Positions 34,279-43,295 of a DNA stretch of 64,000 nt are shown piece by piece. The notes beneath the pieces are model-generated. The model was not told the origin of the DNA. It saw only the letters and a list, made by a program, of their open reading frames with translations, and made no database searches. How positions within the stretch are numbered: position 1 is the first letter of the stretch; the number at the start of each line of letters is the position of its first letter. The translations under genes were made by a program, and so were the position numbers. The stretch spans positions 1 to 64,000 of the forward strand of contig CAVRWT010000001.1 in assembly GCA_963724825.1 (NCBI GenBank), given 5' to 3'. This stretch comes from JALYNX01 sp963724825. Its GTDB lineage: Bacteria > Actinomycetota > Acidimicrobiia > Spongiisociales > ZC4RG35.

Positions 34279-34305
34279 GGCGTGGGGCGGTGGCCGTCCC
34301 ACGCC
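34279..34305 (+). terminator. Possible terminator hairpin between convergent genes
   Basis: GGCGTGGG (34279-34286) pairs with CCCACGCC (34298-34305). It lies just after the YCII gene and before the end of the convergent STAS gene. No T-run follows, so it is weak evidence for termination. Confidence 0.4.
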
Positions 34306-34374
34306 TGCCAGTGGCGGGTGTTCACGAGCCGCCAGTCCCGATTCGGGTAACAGGCGACGGGACTGACCGGGCAG

Positions 34375-34680
34375 CTACCAGGGCTGGTCGTTAGGCGTAT
34401 CTCCGTCCGATGACTCGAACATTGGAAGGATCCCGCTCTGGTCGAGGCGCTCTCGGACATTGCGGCTCACTCTCAGTTTGACCCGCGAGGCACATAGCCT
34501 GGCGAGGAGGAGTGTTGTAAGGCCCTCGTTGTCAATGGATTCCAGTCGGCTCATGTCAATGTTGAGCTTCGGGGCATTCGAGCGCGGAGGCCAGAGCTTC
34601 AGCGTTGGAGACATCGACAACGCCTATGACAGTGACAAAACGGACGCCGGACCTGGCATGCCAGAAGATCGAGGCTTTCG
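34375..34680 (-). pseudogene. STAS-domain protein, frame broken near 34578
   Basis: One frame encodes FVTVIGVVDVSNAEALASAL, and after a change near 34578 another frame encodes DMSRLESIDNEGLTTLLLA and KLRVSRNVRERLDQSGI. Together they resemble an anti-sigma-factor antagonist (STAS) domain, with SI in the place of the phospho-Ser loop. The N-terminus could not be fixed and no good start codon was found, so this may be a remnant or an assembly error. Confidence 0.5.
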
Positions 34681-34808
34681 AAGACCAGTGTTCCGACCGA
34701 CTCATCAACGCACGGTCTACGCACCCCTCTGTTCAGGAGACCTAAAAGCCCAGACTTACGGCAGGTGGGAAGAGTCCCTTGCGGACGGGTTCGCTACCTT
34801 CGCCTCTC

Positions 34809-35362
34809 ATGCCTTTCATCGAAGCGCCCCACGAGGACGAGTGGGGAGAGGAATTCGGATCCCTGCGAGCCGAAGTGACCGACCCGGTTTGGCTGCGAGT
34901 TGATTGGATCATCAGGAGTCACGCTCTCGATCCGGGGAGCATGAATGCTCATAACGTGCTCTACCGGCAGGCAATGACTGGCACCGCCACCCTGCGAAAG
35001 GTCGAGCGGGAGATGATCGCCCTGGTCGTTTCTCAGGTGAACGACTGCCATTACTGCCTGACCCATCACAGGCGCGGTCTGCGCCGTCTCTTGAAGGATG
35101 ACGAGCTGCTGCAGCGCATCGAGGCCGACTACGAGAGCGCCGGGCTCTCCCCGAAGCGCCTGGCGATGCTCCGCTATGCGGTCAAATTGACCCGGGAGCC
35201 GGCGAAGGTCGTCGCCGAGGACGTCGGAGGCGCTGCGTCAAGAAGGATTCACCGACCTGGACATCCTCCATATCGCAGAGGTCGTGGCCTACTTCGCCTA
35301 CGCCAACCGGATCGCGCAACGGCCTCGGCGTTCCGTTGGAGGATTGGATCCCGGAGACCTAG
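34809..35362 (+). CDS. AhpD/carboxymuconolactone-decarboxylase-like peroxidase protein (two frame breaks)
   Basis: From ATG 34809 the protein reads IEAPHEDEWG and NAHNVLYRQAMTG, then the redox motif NDCHYCLTHHR (CxxC followed by His) of the AhpD-like uncharacterised peroxidase-related family. Frame changes near 35224 and 35330 are followed by matching segments (EALRQEGFTDLDILHIAEVVAYFAYANR and GLGVPLEDWIPET). TACCTT stands eight bases before the ATG. It would reduce peroxides or act as a disulfide reductase. Confidence 0.75.
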
Positions 35363-35435
35363 GGCGGGTAACCAAGGGATCGAATCAGATGGCCACCATT
35401 GGCGGGACGAGGCTGAAACTTAGAGATTCAGTTGA

Positions 35436-35927
35436 TCACCGGGCTGGTTCGGACCATGGCTCCAAGACCACAACCGCCGTCTCACCTGATCGGAGCGCTG
35501 CGTAGCCGTCCAAGTTCGTGTCGATGTCCTTCCATCGGGCCCAAAGACGCGACCGTTCCTCACCCTCCGCCGCTCGTCCCTTGACCGCACGTCGTCCGTC
35601 GGCGAGATCGACGCTGGCTATCGGATGGGCCTGAAGGTTGAGCCACCACGCCGGCTCGTCGTCGGCCCAGCCGTTCATCGCCAATGTGATCAGGTTCGGT
35701 CCATCCTCGAAATACCCGAGGATCACACTTCGCTCCTGGGCAGTCCTGCGCCCGGTCGTCGTGAGGTGCATGGTGCCCCAGCGGTTCGCCTTGGGTCGCC
35801 ACAGTCCGACCTTGCCACGAGTCACTCGATACAAGCCACGATGAGTGAACCATGCGAGACGAACGAACCAACGAGGAGGAATCCGCGCGGGTGGTGGGCC
35901 TTGGTCGGAAGTGGTGTCCGGTCCCAT
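35436..35927 (-). CDS. Ddn-like F420-dependent reductase family protein
   Basis: The 163-residue split-barrel protein has HLTTTGRRTAQERSVILGYF, ITLAMNGWADDEPAWWLNLQAHP and VKGRAAEGEER, as in the deazaflavin-dependent nitroreductase (F420H2 quinone reductase) family of actinobacteria. It is likely to use reduced F420 to act on quinones or other electrophiles. F420 biosynthesis genes are not in the window. Start ATG 35927 is reasonable but not backed by a strong ribosome site. Confidence 0.85.
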   Translation of the reverse strand: MGPDTTSDQGPPPARIPPRWFVRLAWFTHRGLYRVTRGKVGLWRPKANRWGTMHLTTTGRRTAQERSVILGYFEDGPNLITLAMNGWADDEPAWWLNLQAHPIASVDLADGRRAVKGRAAEGEERSRLWARWKDIDTNLDGYAALRSGETAVVVLEPWSEPAR

Positions 35928-36042
35928 TGGTTGCCTGAATCGAGCCTAACCGAACGCACCCCGCCGAGCCCGACTGAGTTGGGCCGCGAATTGGGCACTT
36001 GGCCCCTGTTTCTCTCCCTCGGTGATTGACATCCTGAGGAAT

Positions 36043-36340
36043 ATGCCAAAGACCAGACTTGGGAAGTGGGCGGGCTGGCTCTTGGTCAGTGGCCCTTGTT
36101 CTGCTGTCGACGGTCATCGTCGCCTACAACACGGACGCCCTGGGCGAGGTGTTTGCCCAACGAACCGTCGGGGGTCTTGTCCTCTGGGTGGTGACCGCGA
36201 TCTCCACTCTCGGCTCGCTCGTAACCGGTCTGGTGAGCTGGCTGAGATTCAAGGATCACTCGGCGGTGGTGATCGCCGCCACGATCTTCGGGCTCTTGGC
36301 AACCGTCCTGCTTGGGTTTGGCGCGATACCCCAGAACTGA
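36043..36340 (+). CDS. Small membrane protein (frame break near 36095)
   Basis: ATG 36043 follows GAGGA. The first 17 codons (PKTRLGKWAGWLLVS) give the start of a helix, and after a one-base change the reading continues VALVLLSTVIVAYNTD and two more helices. About 99 residues, three spans. Family not recognised. Confidence 0.5.
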
Positions 36341-36452
36341 AATCGCCAGAGCATCCGAATGTTGGCGACTCGGTTCTGGAGTCGAGCCCGCCTGCTGCGA
36401 GTTGGTTGAGCGGCGTTTACCGTTTCGAGCAGCAGTCTCCCCGGGAGCAAAG

Positions 36453-38153
36453 ATGGAAAGAGGCGACGGGCTCCTGCGCCGGATCCCCGGGGTGGCTCTT
36501 GCACGCTCCTACCGCAAGAAGGACCTTCCACGTGATCTGACCGCCGGGGTGGTGCTGGCGACGATGCTGGTGCCCCAGGGCATGGCCTATGCCGAACTGA
36601 CCGGCCTCCCGCCGGAAACAGGCCTGTATACGACGGTGGCTGCGCTCCTCGCCTACGCCGCGTTCGGGACCAACCGCGTGCTGGTTCTCGGTCCGGATTC
36701 ATCGCTCGCCCCGATCGTCGCCGCCATCGTCCTTCCGTTGGCTGCCGGCGATCCCGCTACTGCGGTGGTTCTCGCCTCCGCACTCAGCCTCATCACCGGG
36801 CTGATTTGTCTCCTCGCCGGATACGCCCGGCTGGGGGTCGTCACCGAGCTTCTCTCCAAGCCGGTCCGGATCGGCTATCTCAACGGGATCGCGGTGGTGG
36901 TCCTCATCTCCCAGCTGCCAAAGGCGCTGGGCTTCTCTGTAGACGCCGAGACAACCATCTCAACCTTGGTCGCCACGGTCAAGGCCGTCGTGAACGGCGA
37001 AATCGTCCTCGCCGCCATGATGTTCTCGTTTCTCACCATCGTCTTGATCCAAGTTTCAAGACGTCTGTGGCCGGGCGCTCCGGGGGTCTTGATCGCGGTG
37101 ATCTCCTCGCTCGCCGGCATGGCCCTGTTCGACCTTGCGGGGGTGGTCGATACGGTCGGTGCCCTGCCCCAGGGTGCACCGAGGTTCGCGTTCCCGGGAG
37201 TGGACATCGATCAATTGCAGGCACTGACCATTGGCGCACTCGGCGTGGCGCTGATCTCCTTTGCCGACACCAGTGCACTTTCCAGTGCAATGGCGCTCCG
37301 GTCGGGCGGCCGCTCGACACCCAACTCGGAGGCCAAAGCGCTGGGGGCAGCCAACATCTTCTCCGGTCTGGTTCAAGGGTTCCCGACCAGTGCCAGCTCA
37401 TCGAGGACAGCGGTCGCGGTTTCCGTCGGCTCGAGAACGCAGCTCACCGGCGTGGTGGCCGCCGTTGGCGTACTCGCGATGCTGGTGTGGGCACCCGGTC
37501 TGCTCGCCAATCTGCCATCGGCGACTCTTGCGGCCATCGTCATCTCGGCCTCCTTCGTCATCTTCGACGGAACGGCGGTGCGCTGGTTGTGGTCGGTCCG
37601 GCGCTCCGAGTTCCTGCTCGCCCTCGGTTCCTTTCTCGGCGTGATCGTCATCGGAGTGCTGGAGGGGATCCTGATCGCCATTGCCCTCTCCCTGGCCAAT
37701 TTCATACGACGGGCCTGGCACCCGCATAGCGCCGAGTTGGTACGGGTGACCGGGCTCAAGGGATATCACGATCGGGAGCGTCACCCTGAGGGAACGACCA
37801 TTCCGGGGTTGCTGATCCTTCGATTCGACTCACCACTCTTCTTCGCCAATGCGCCCACCTTTGGACGCCTGCTTCATGATCTCTTGGAGCAGGCGTCGCG
37901 GCCGATCGACCGTGTCCTGGTGGCCGGTGCGGCCATCACCGATATCGACACCACCGGAGCGGAAGTGCTGGTGGGTGTGCTCGACGATCTCGATCAGCGA
38001 GGCCTGTCGTTCGCATTTGCCGGGCTCAAAGGCCCGGTGAAGGACCGTCTCAAGGCTTACGGCCTCTACGACAGGATCGGGGAGGCGAACTTCTATCCCA
38101 CGATCGGCGAGGCGGTCAACGCTCACGAGGGAGAATCGGAAGCGAGGGGCTGA
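36453..38153 (+). CDS. SulP-family anion transporter with C-terminal STAS domain
   Basis: The 566-residue protein has the SulP signature in MLVPQGMAYAELTGLPP, about eleven to fourteen membrane helices, and a cytoplasmic STAS domain from about residue 430 (FDSPLFFANAPTFG, ITDIDTTGAEVL). It transports sulfate, bicarbonate or another small anion across the membrane. GGAG stands about seven bases before ATG 36453, which excludes a longer upstream reading. Heliorhodopsin follows 45 bases downstream and could be co-transcribed. Confidence 0.9.
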   Translation: MERGDGLLRRIPGVALARSYRKKDLPRDLTAGVVLATMLVPQGMAYAELTGLPPETGLYTTVAALLAYAAFGTNRVLVLGPDSSLAPIVAAIVLPLAAGDPATAVVLASALSLITGLICLLAGYARLGVVTELLSKPVRIGYLNGIAVVVLISQLPKALGFSVDAETTISTLVATVKAVVNGEIVLAAMMFSFLTIVLIQVSRRLWPGAPGVLIAVISSLAGMALFDLAGVVDTVGALPQGAPRFAFPGVDIDQLQALTIGALGVALISFADTSALSSAMALRSGGRSTPNSEAKALGAANIFSGLVQGFPTSASSSRTAVAVSVGSRTQLTGVVAAVGVLAMLVWAPGLLANLPSATLAAIVISASFVIFDGTAVRWLWSVRRSEFLLALGSFLGVIVIGVLEGILIAIALSLANFIRRAWHPHSAELVRVTGLKGYHDRERHPEGTTIPGLLILRFDSPLFFANAPTFGRLLHDLLEQASRPIDRVLVAGAAITDIDTTGAEVLVGVLDDLDQRGLSFAFAGLKGPVKDRLKAYGLYDRIGEANFYPTIGEAVNAHEGESEARG

Positions 38154-38198
38154 TAAGGGACCTTTTCCCCTGTCATCCGTTTAAGGAGAGGCTTACGA

Positions 38199-38970
38199 AT
38201 GGGGGATGTGACAACTGTGACATCAATTCCGGGAGCCAAACTGCGTGGCTACAACCTGGGCATGGGAGCGCTCCACGCCATTCAGGGCGTGATAGTCCTC
38301 ATCCTTGCCAACGACTTCACCCTCCCGGTCGTGGCGACCTACATGACCGGCATCCCGGGCGCCTCCGATCCGTCGATCGAGCCGCTCTTCGATGTGAGCA
38401 TCGCCTGGGGGGTCGCGATCTTCCTGTTCATGTCCTCCGTCGCCCACCTCACCATCAGTCTGCCCGGAGTGTTCCCTGGTACTGAGGAATCTCGAGAGCC
38501 AGAGGAACTACGCCAGATGGATCGAATACTCATTCTCATCATCGGTGATGGTGGTGCTGATCGCGATGCTGGTGGGGATCGCCGACGTCGCAGCTTTGAT
38601 CGCCATTGCCGGTGTCAACGCCTCGATGATCCTGTTCGGGCTTCTCCAGGAGAGGTACGAGACGCCCGGGAAATCGGTTAGCTGGCTCTCCTACTGGTTC
38701 GGCGTGCTCGCAGGGGCGATTCCCTGGATTGCCATCGCGATATATCTGTTCAGCCCGGGTTTCGAGGCGTCACCACCCGGCTTCGTGTACTGGATCTTCT
38801 TCTCCATGTTCGTGCTCTTCAACGTCTTCGCCATCGTCATGGTGCTTCAGTACAAGAAGGTCGGCAGGTGGTCGAACTACGTATTCGGCGAATCGACCTA
38901 CATCCTGCTCAGCCTCGTCGCCAAGTCCCTGCTCGCGTGGTTGGTCTTTGGCGGCACGCTCGCCGTTTGA
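38199..38970 (+). CDS. Heliorhodopsin (frame break near 38480)
   Basis: The protein of about 256 residues reads LGMGALHAIQG and LILANDFTLPV early, NYARWIEYSFSSS in the third-helix region, ASMILFGLLQERY, GFVYWIFFSMF and finally YILLSLVAKSLLAW. These match heliorhodopsins: the retinal Lys (codon 38923-38925) in SLVAKS, the Schiff-base counterion Glu (codon 38524-38526) in RWIEYS, and both conserved cavity His (ALHAIQ and VAHLT). A single one-base frame change at about 38480 splits the gene; the missing piece is present in the next frame, so an indel error is likely. AAGGAGAGG precedes ATG 38199. Heliorhodopsins are inverted seven-helix light sensors of uncertain output. Confidence 0.93.
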
Positions 38971-39016
38971 GCCGGTGGGAGGCCCTGAGGACGATCCGGC
39001 TCAGTTCCCCGAGGGT

Positions 39017-40354
39017 TCACCCTGCCGCCCGGTAGGCGTCGATCGCCCTCTGCCGGGCGAAGTCATGCTCGACAAGAGGAAATGGATAGTCGTCGCCGAA
39101 ACGGAGCCCGATAGCGGCGAGCTCGAGCGGAGGTACCTCCATGGGGCGTGGATCCGGGCGCGGGGACCGACGACAGCTCAGGGACCCAACGTCGTATATA
39201 GGTGCCGTCGGGGTCGAAGCGCCTCGATTGAGTGACAGGGTTGAAAACCCGGAAGTAGGGCGCGGCGTCGGTCCGGTCCCGGCTACCCATTGCCAATTGC
39301 CGACGTTCTGAGGGACATCGCCATCCAACAAGTGCCGGCGAAGATGCCTCTCCCCGATCCGCCAGTCGACCAGCAGGTCTTTCGCAAGGAACGAAGCGAC
39401 CAACTTCGAACCGATTGTGGATCCAGCCGGTGGCGGCCAGCTGACGCATCCCGGCGTCGATAATCGGGTAACCGGTCATCCCGCGCTTCCACGCTTCGAT
39501 CTCATCCGGGTCGTCGCGCCACTCCATCCGTTCGAACTCCTGTCGCATCGGCCGGGATACTGTCTCCGGCCTTGCCGCCATAAGGTGCGCGTAGAAGTCA
39601 CGCCAGGCGAGCTGACGAACGAAGGCGGCACGGCCGGCCGTGGATGAGCCGACTGCCCGATAAAGGGTGTGAGGGGCGATCGTCCCGTATTGAGATCGAT
39701 TGAAAGCTCGCTTGTGCCTTCGAGGTCGGGACGGTCCCGCTCCTCGTGGTACCGGTCGACGTGGCCGAGGAAGCGGGACAACCGCTCGGCTGCCAGCTCC
39801 TCCCCCATCCGGATCGGAGCGGGCTCGCTCATCGGGATACTGGCGCCTTCATCGTTCGTGACATCGCACTCAATTGGTGTCTCCATGATGGCACGGGTCG
39901 ATCCGACCAGACCCGGAAGAATGGAGTGAACACGCGATACGGTTCGCCGGCCTGGGTGAGGATCGAACCGGTCGGCTGGAGGTAGACCCGATCATGGGGC
40001 ACCACCTCGACCTGCTGGGTCACGCTGCGGATCGCGACTGGTGCCGTAGGGCGTCACGTCGCGATTGAGATGGACACTCGATGCGCCCACCTGGGCGACG
40101 ACACGCGGGACGATCTCCCGGGGGTCGCCGAACTCGACCCGCAGCGGCGATTCTTTCGACGCAGACCATCATCCAGCGAGCGCAGAGCCGCCACCAGAGT
40201 GACCGCCGCGACCCAGACACGCGGCGAACAAGAGTGGGTCGACGACGAATAGAGGCGACGGTCCCCGCTCTCGTCGCCGCTGACCAGGCGGGGTTGTCAA
40301 GCAACCTGATCGTGTCGAAACCAAACGACCGCGACAAATTCGGCGCTTCATCAC
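39017..40354 (-). pseudogene. DNA photolyase/cryptochrome, class I type, many frame breaks
   Basis: Reading the minus strand in pieces gives, in order, RLLDNPAWSAATRAG, FVVDPLLFAA, LRVEFGDPREIVPRVVAQ, SSVHLNRDVTPYGTSRDPQ, GEPYRVFTPFFRVW, EERDRPDLEGTS, AWKRGMTGYPIIDAGMRQLA, ATGWIHNRF, SFLAKDLLVDWRIGE, FNPVTQSRRFDPDGTYIRRW and VPEL. This covers the antenna domain and the FAD-binding domain of a photolyase. At least six frame changes are needed in 1.3 kb. Every conserved block survives, which argues for sequence error, but real decay cannot be excluded, so it is listed as disrupted. It ends 46 bases from the convergent heliorhodopsin gene. Confidence 0.8.
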
Positions 40355-40452
40355 CGGTCAGGCCCTCGACGTGGATCGGGGGCGGGTGATGAGCAGGGTA
40401 GACAGCGTCGCTCCCCACCGATGTGGCGGGGGGCGACGCGGGCGGGGCCGGC

Positions 40453-41493
40453 TTAGCCGGCGATGGATGGGGGAAGGAGGACGGCGTCACAACGTGGATC
40501 ACACCGTTGGAGGCTGTCACATCGGCGGACACCACCTTGGCGGTCTGGTCTTTGAAGGAGACGCTCCCGTCGTCACCTACCAGGACGACAAGCTCCTCTC
40601 CGGACAGCATCTCGACCGGGACCTCCTCCATGCCCGCTCCGGCTAGGTCGGTGGAGGTGACCACCTCACCGTAGACGTGGTAGGTGAGGATGGTGGTCAG
40701 GGTCCGGTGCGGCCAGCAGTTCCTCGGCGGTGATTCCGAGTGTCTGGAGGAAGCCTCGAAGGCCTCGTCAGCGGGCGAACACGGTCAGTGTTGCCTCGGG
40801 ATCGGCGATTGCATCGGTGAGGCCGGCGGCTTCCACCGCGGCTGAGGAGGATGGAGAAGTCCTCGTTGCCCGCGACGAAATCGGCGATCGTGTCACTTGC
40901 CGCAGCCGCTGTTGTGGTGGTTGCTTCGGTGGTGGTAGTGGTTTCCATGTCGTCTCCACCGACGAGGGCTTCGGCGATGTCGGGTGGCAGCAGCACGGCG
41001 TTGATCATGTGCACGACTCCGTTGGATGCTTCCAGGTCGGCTGAGACCACTTCGGCCTGATCGACCATGACCTTCCATCGGTGACGGAGATGCGGATGCT
41101 CTGCCCGTTCACCGTCTCCACCTCCTGGCCGTCCAGGGTGGCCACCAGCTGGCTGTTGGCCTCCTGGGGGAGGACGTGGTAGGTGGAATCTGGGTCAGTG
41201 TCTCGGTGTCGGCCACAGTTCCTCGGCGGTCATGCCAATGCCTCGAACGCTGCTTCGAATGCAGCGTCCGTGGGCGAACACGGTGAACGGCCCCTCGCCG
41301 GATAGGGTGTCCTGCAAGCCGGCAGCTTCGATTGCGGCCACCAGGGTGGAGAAACTGACCGGCCTCGACTGCCAGTTCGAGCACGGTGGCTCCTCGGCCA
41401 CGGTGGTGGTCGTCTCGCCGGTCTCCTGCCACAGGCGGCCAGTACCAGGGCAAGCGCCAAGGTCAGCGCCACGACCTCGAATTTCTTCCTCAT
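40453..41493 (-). pseudogene. Lipoprotein with two fasciclin (FAS1) domains, many frame breaks
   Basis: ATG 41493 behind AGGAG starts a signal peptide with LVLAACG lipobox. Two FAS1 repeats follow in pieces from different frames: FSTLVAAIEAAGLQDTLSG, FTVFAPTDAAF-like, YHVLPQEANSQLVATLDGQ, ASNGVVHMINAVLLPPDI, a Thr/Ala-rich linker, then SILLSAVEAAGLTDA, LTVFAR, GITAEELLAA, VTSTDLAG, VVSADVTASNGVIHV and DAVLLPPSIAG. FAS1 proteins are cell-surface adhesion modules. More than six frame changes are needed, the same density as in the adjacent photolyase. Confidence 0.72.
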
Positions 41494-42374
41494 TTCGTCT
41501 CCTGAGTCCTTTCGATGTGCCCGTATCTCGGGCACCATCAGGGACTCGGAGTCATCACGATCCTGGATGCCGACGCGACACCTGTCGTGGTAGATGGCAC
41601 GGCCGGGCGGAGGTCGTCTTTCACATCGGTCGGATCGTCAAGTGGACGTGCTGGACGACGACGATCGCGGATGATGAGTGCGGACGGTTCAGCGGGCACC
41701 CGGGTCTGGCTGCGATCGAGCGTCGCTGGAGTCTTCAGACGGCTCAACTCAGCCGGCCTCATTCGTTTGTTCGGCTCCATCCAACGGTGATCTTGATCGG
41801 CACGTCGGGCGACTGTTCGTCGTGCTGCTGCGATGGTAAAGATGTCGGCGGCGTAGGCTGCTGCTGTCACGGTGAAAATGCGATCGATTCTCGCCGTCAG
41901 GGGGAAACTGGGGCCGAAGAAATAAATTCGGCTGTGAACGGATTCTGCCTTGTCAGGAATTGCAAGAGCCTGCGCCAGGTGGGTCCTGTGGACCGGTACC
42001 TACAACCAACGGTCAAGCTGTTTCAGGTCAATCTGTGACCTGGGACTTTTCGATCAGGCCTCGCTAACAGGCACTTCCGTGATACTGCGACTTACGCAGG
42101 CCTACGAGATATCACTCATATGTCGCCCATGTTGCCCTGTCAGGCGACCCGTCGTGGCATTTTGAATATGGCGCCTGCTACATCTACAGCCGGATACCTC
42201 TTGACGTTTTTTGGTTACTCTTCCTGCTGCACGCGCTGGGGCGAACGGTCAGCGGTCAGGGAAACGATGTCGTGATCGATCGATCTGTCCGACGGGATCA
42301 ACATTAACCACGCCTCCGAGTCGGCCACAGCTGGAGCATGTGCCGGGTCGCACACATCGAGAAAGGATCGAGGA
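41494..42374. other. 880-base stretch with no confident gene
   Basis: Short open frames exist on both strands but none has a family motif, consistent codon use or a good start. A frame on the minus strand near 41770-41870 has a Gln/Pro-rich piece that could be a remnant. From about 41880 to 42200 the sequence is visibly less GC-rich than the surroundings, with A/T runs (TTTTTTGG), unlike the rest of the window. Confidence 0.4.
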
Positions 42375-43046
42375 ATGTCTCAACTGCTGCGAGTGCAGAA
42401 CTTCTGCGTGTCGATGGACGGGTTCGGCGCTGGCGAAGGCCAGAGCCTCGAGGCGCCCTTCGGACATGCCGACCGCCGAGGTGGTGGCGTCGCCCGCCTC
42501 CCGGCCGACCTGGCCTCGTGGGCGTTCGCCACCGCGAGCTGGCCGAACCGAACCGAGCCCGGCGGATCCCGAGGGCTGGACGACTACTTCACTCGCGACT
42601 TCGCGCGGAACATCGGTGCCGAGATCATGGGCCGCAACAAGTTCGGGCCACAGCGTGGCCCGTGGGAGAACCTCGACTGGAAGGGGTGGTGGGGAGACAC
42701 CCCGCCCTTCCACACCCCCGTGTTCGTCCTCACCCACCATCACCGACCCAGCTTCACGCTGGCCGACACCACGTTCCACTTCCTCGATGCGACGCCCGCG
42801 GAGGCGTTGCGGCAAGCCAAGGACGCCGCTGAGGGGAAGGACGTACGGGTTGGAGGCGGCGTCGCCACTGTTCGGCAGTTCCTCGAGGCGGATCTCATCG
42901 ACACCATCCATGTCGCCGTCGCGCCGATCGAGATCGGCCGAGGGGAGCGACTCTGGACCTCCCACGAGGACCTGCTCGACCGGTTCCACCTCGAGTCCGT
43001 GCCCAGCCCCAGCGGCGTTACGCACCTGCTCTTCTGGCGGCGGTAA
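42375..43046 (+). CDS. RibD C-terminal/dihydrofolate-reductase-like protein
   Basis: The 223-residue protein begins LLRVQNFCVSMDGFGAGEGQ and contains AEIMGRNKFGPQRGPW, PVFVLTHHHRP, GKDVRVGGGVATVRQFLEA and VAVAPIEIGRGERLW, matching RibD_C/DHFR-like reductases of actinobacteria. GAGG precedes ATG 42375. Between about residues 32 and 45 the sequence (RRGGGVARLPADLA) departs from the family and may contain two compensating indels. NADPH-dependent reductase, substrate unknown. Confidence 0.8.
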   Translation: MSQLLRVQNFCVSMDGFGAGEGQSLEAPFGHADRRGGGVARLPADLASWAFATASWPNRTEPGGSRGLDDYFTRDFARNIGAEIMGRNKFGPQRGPWENLDWKGWWGDTPPFHTPVFVLTHHHRPSFTLADTTFHFLDATPAEALRQAKDAAEGKDVRVGGGVATVRQFLEADLIDTIHVAVAPIEIGRGERLWTSHEDLLDRFHLESVPSPSGVTHLLFWRR

Positions 43047-43114
43047 CCACCACAGAACGGTGGCCGAGGTCAGAGAGCTTCAGCGAATAGCCCTATGACG
43101 TGGCCTTTTACCAG

Positions 43115-43187
43115 TGGGTCCCGTGGGACTCGAACCCACAACCAACGGGTTAAAAGCCCGCTGCTCTACCAATTGAGCTAGAGACCC
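43115..43187 (-). tRNA. tRNA-Lys (TTT)
   Basis: A 73-base cloverleaf on the minus strand: acceptor GGGTCTC/GGGACCC (one G-U pair), D-arm GCTCAATTGGTAGAGC, anticodon loop CTTTTAA with TTT, T-arm GTGGG-TTCGAGT-CCCAC, discriminator A. CCA is not encoded. Confidence 0.95.
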
Positions 43188-43219
43188 TGGTGCCGAAAGG
43201 CTAACGCCAGAAAGAACCC

Positions 43220-43283
43220 CGTTTCCTCCCCCAGTGAGCGGAGCGAGCGTTGGGGGAGGTGGCCCGGAGGGCCGGAGGGGGCT
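43220..43283. repeat. Dispersed intergenic repeat, copy 3
   Basis: CGTTTCCTCCCCCAGTGAGC, a GGAGCGAGCGTTGGGGGAGG segment and GGCCCGGAGGGCCGG match copies 1 and 2. It lies between tRNA-Lys and the 3' end of a lipoprotein gene. Palindromic halves can fold into a hairpin. Confidence 0.7.
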
Positions 43284-43295
43284 ACGCAGACGCGG

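Noticed and set aside
41538..41870. Minus-strand frame of 110 codons
   Set aside because: No motif, no ribosome site or promoter, and biased Arg/Ala/Thr content typical of shadow frames.
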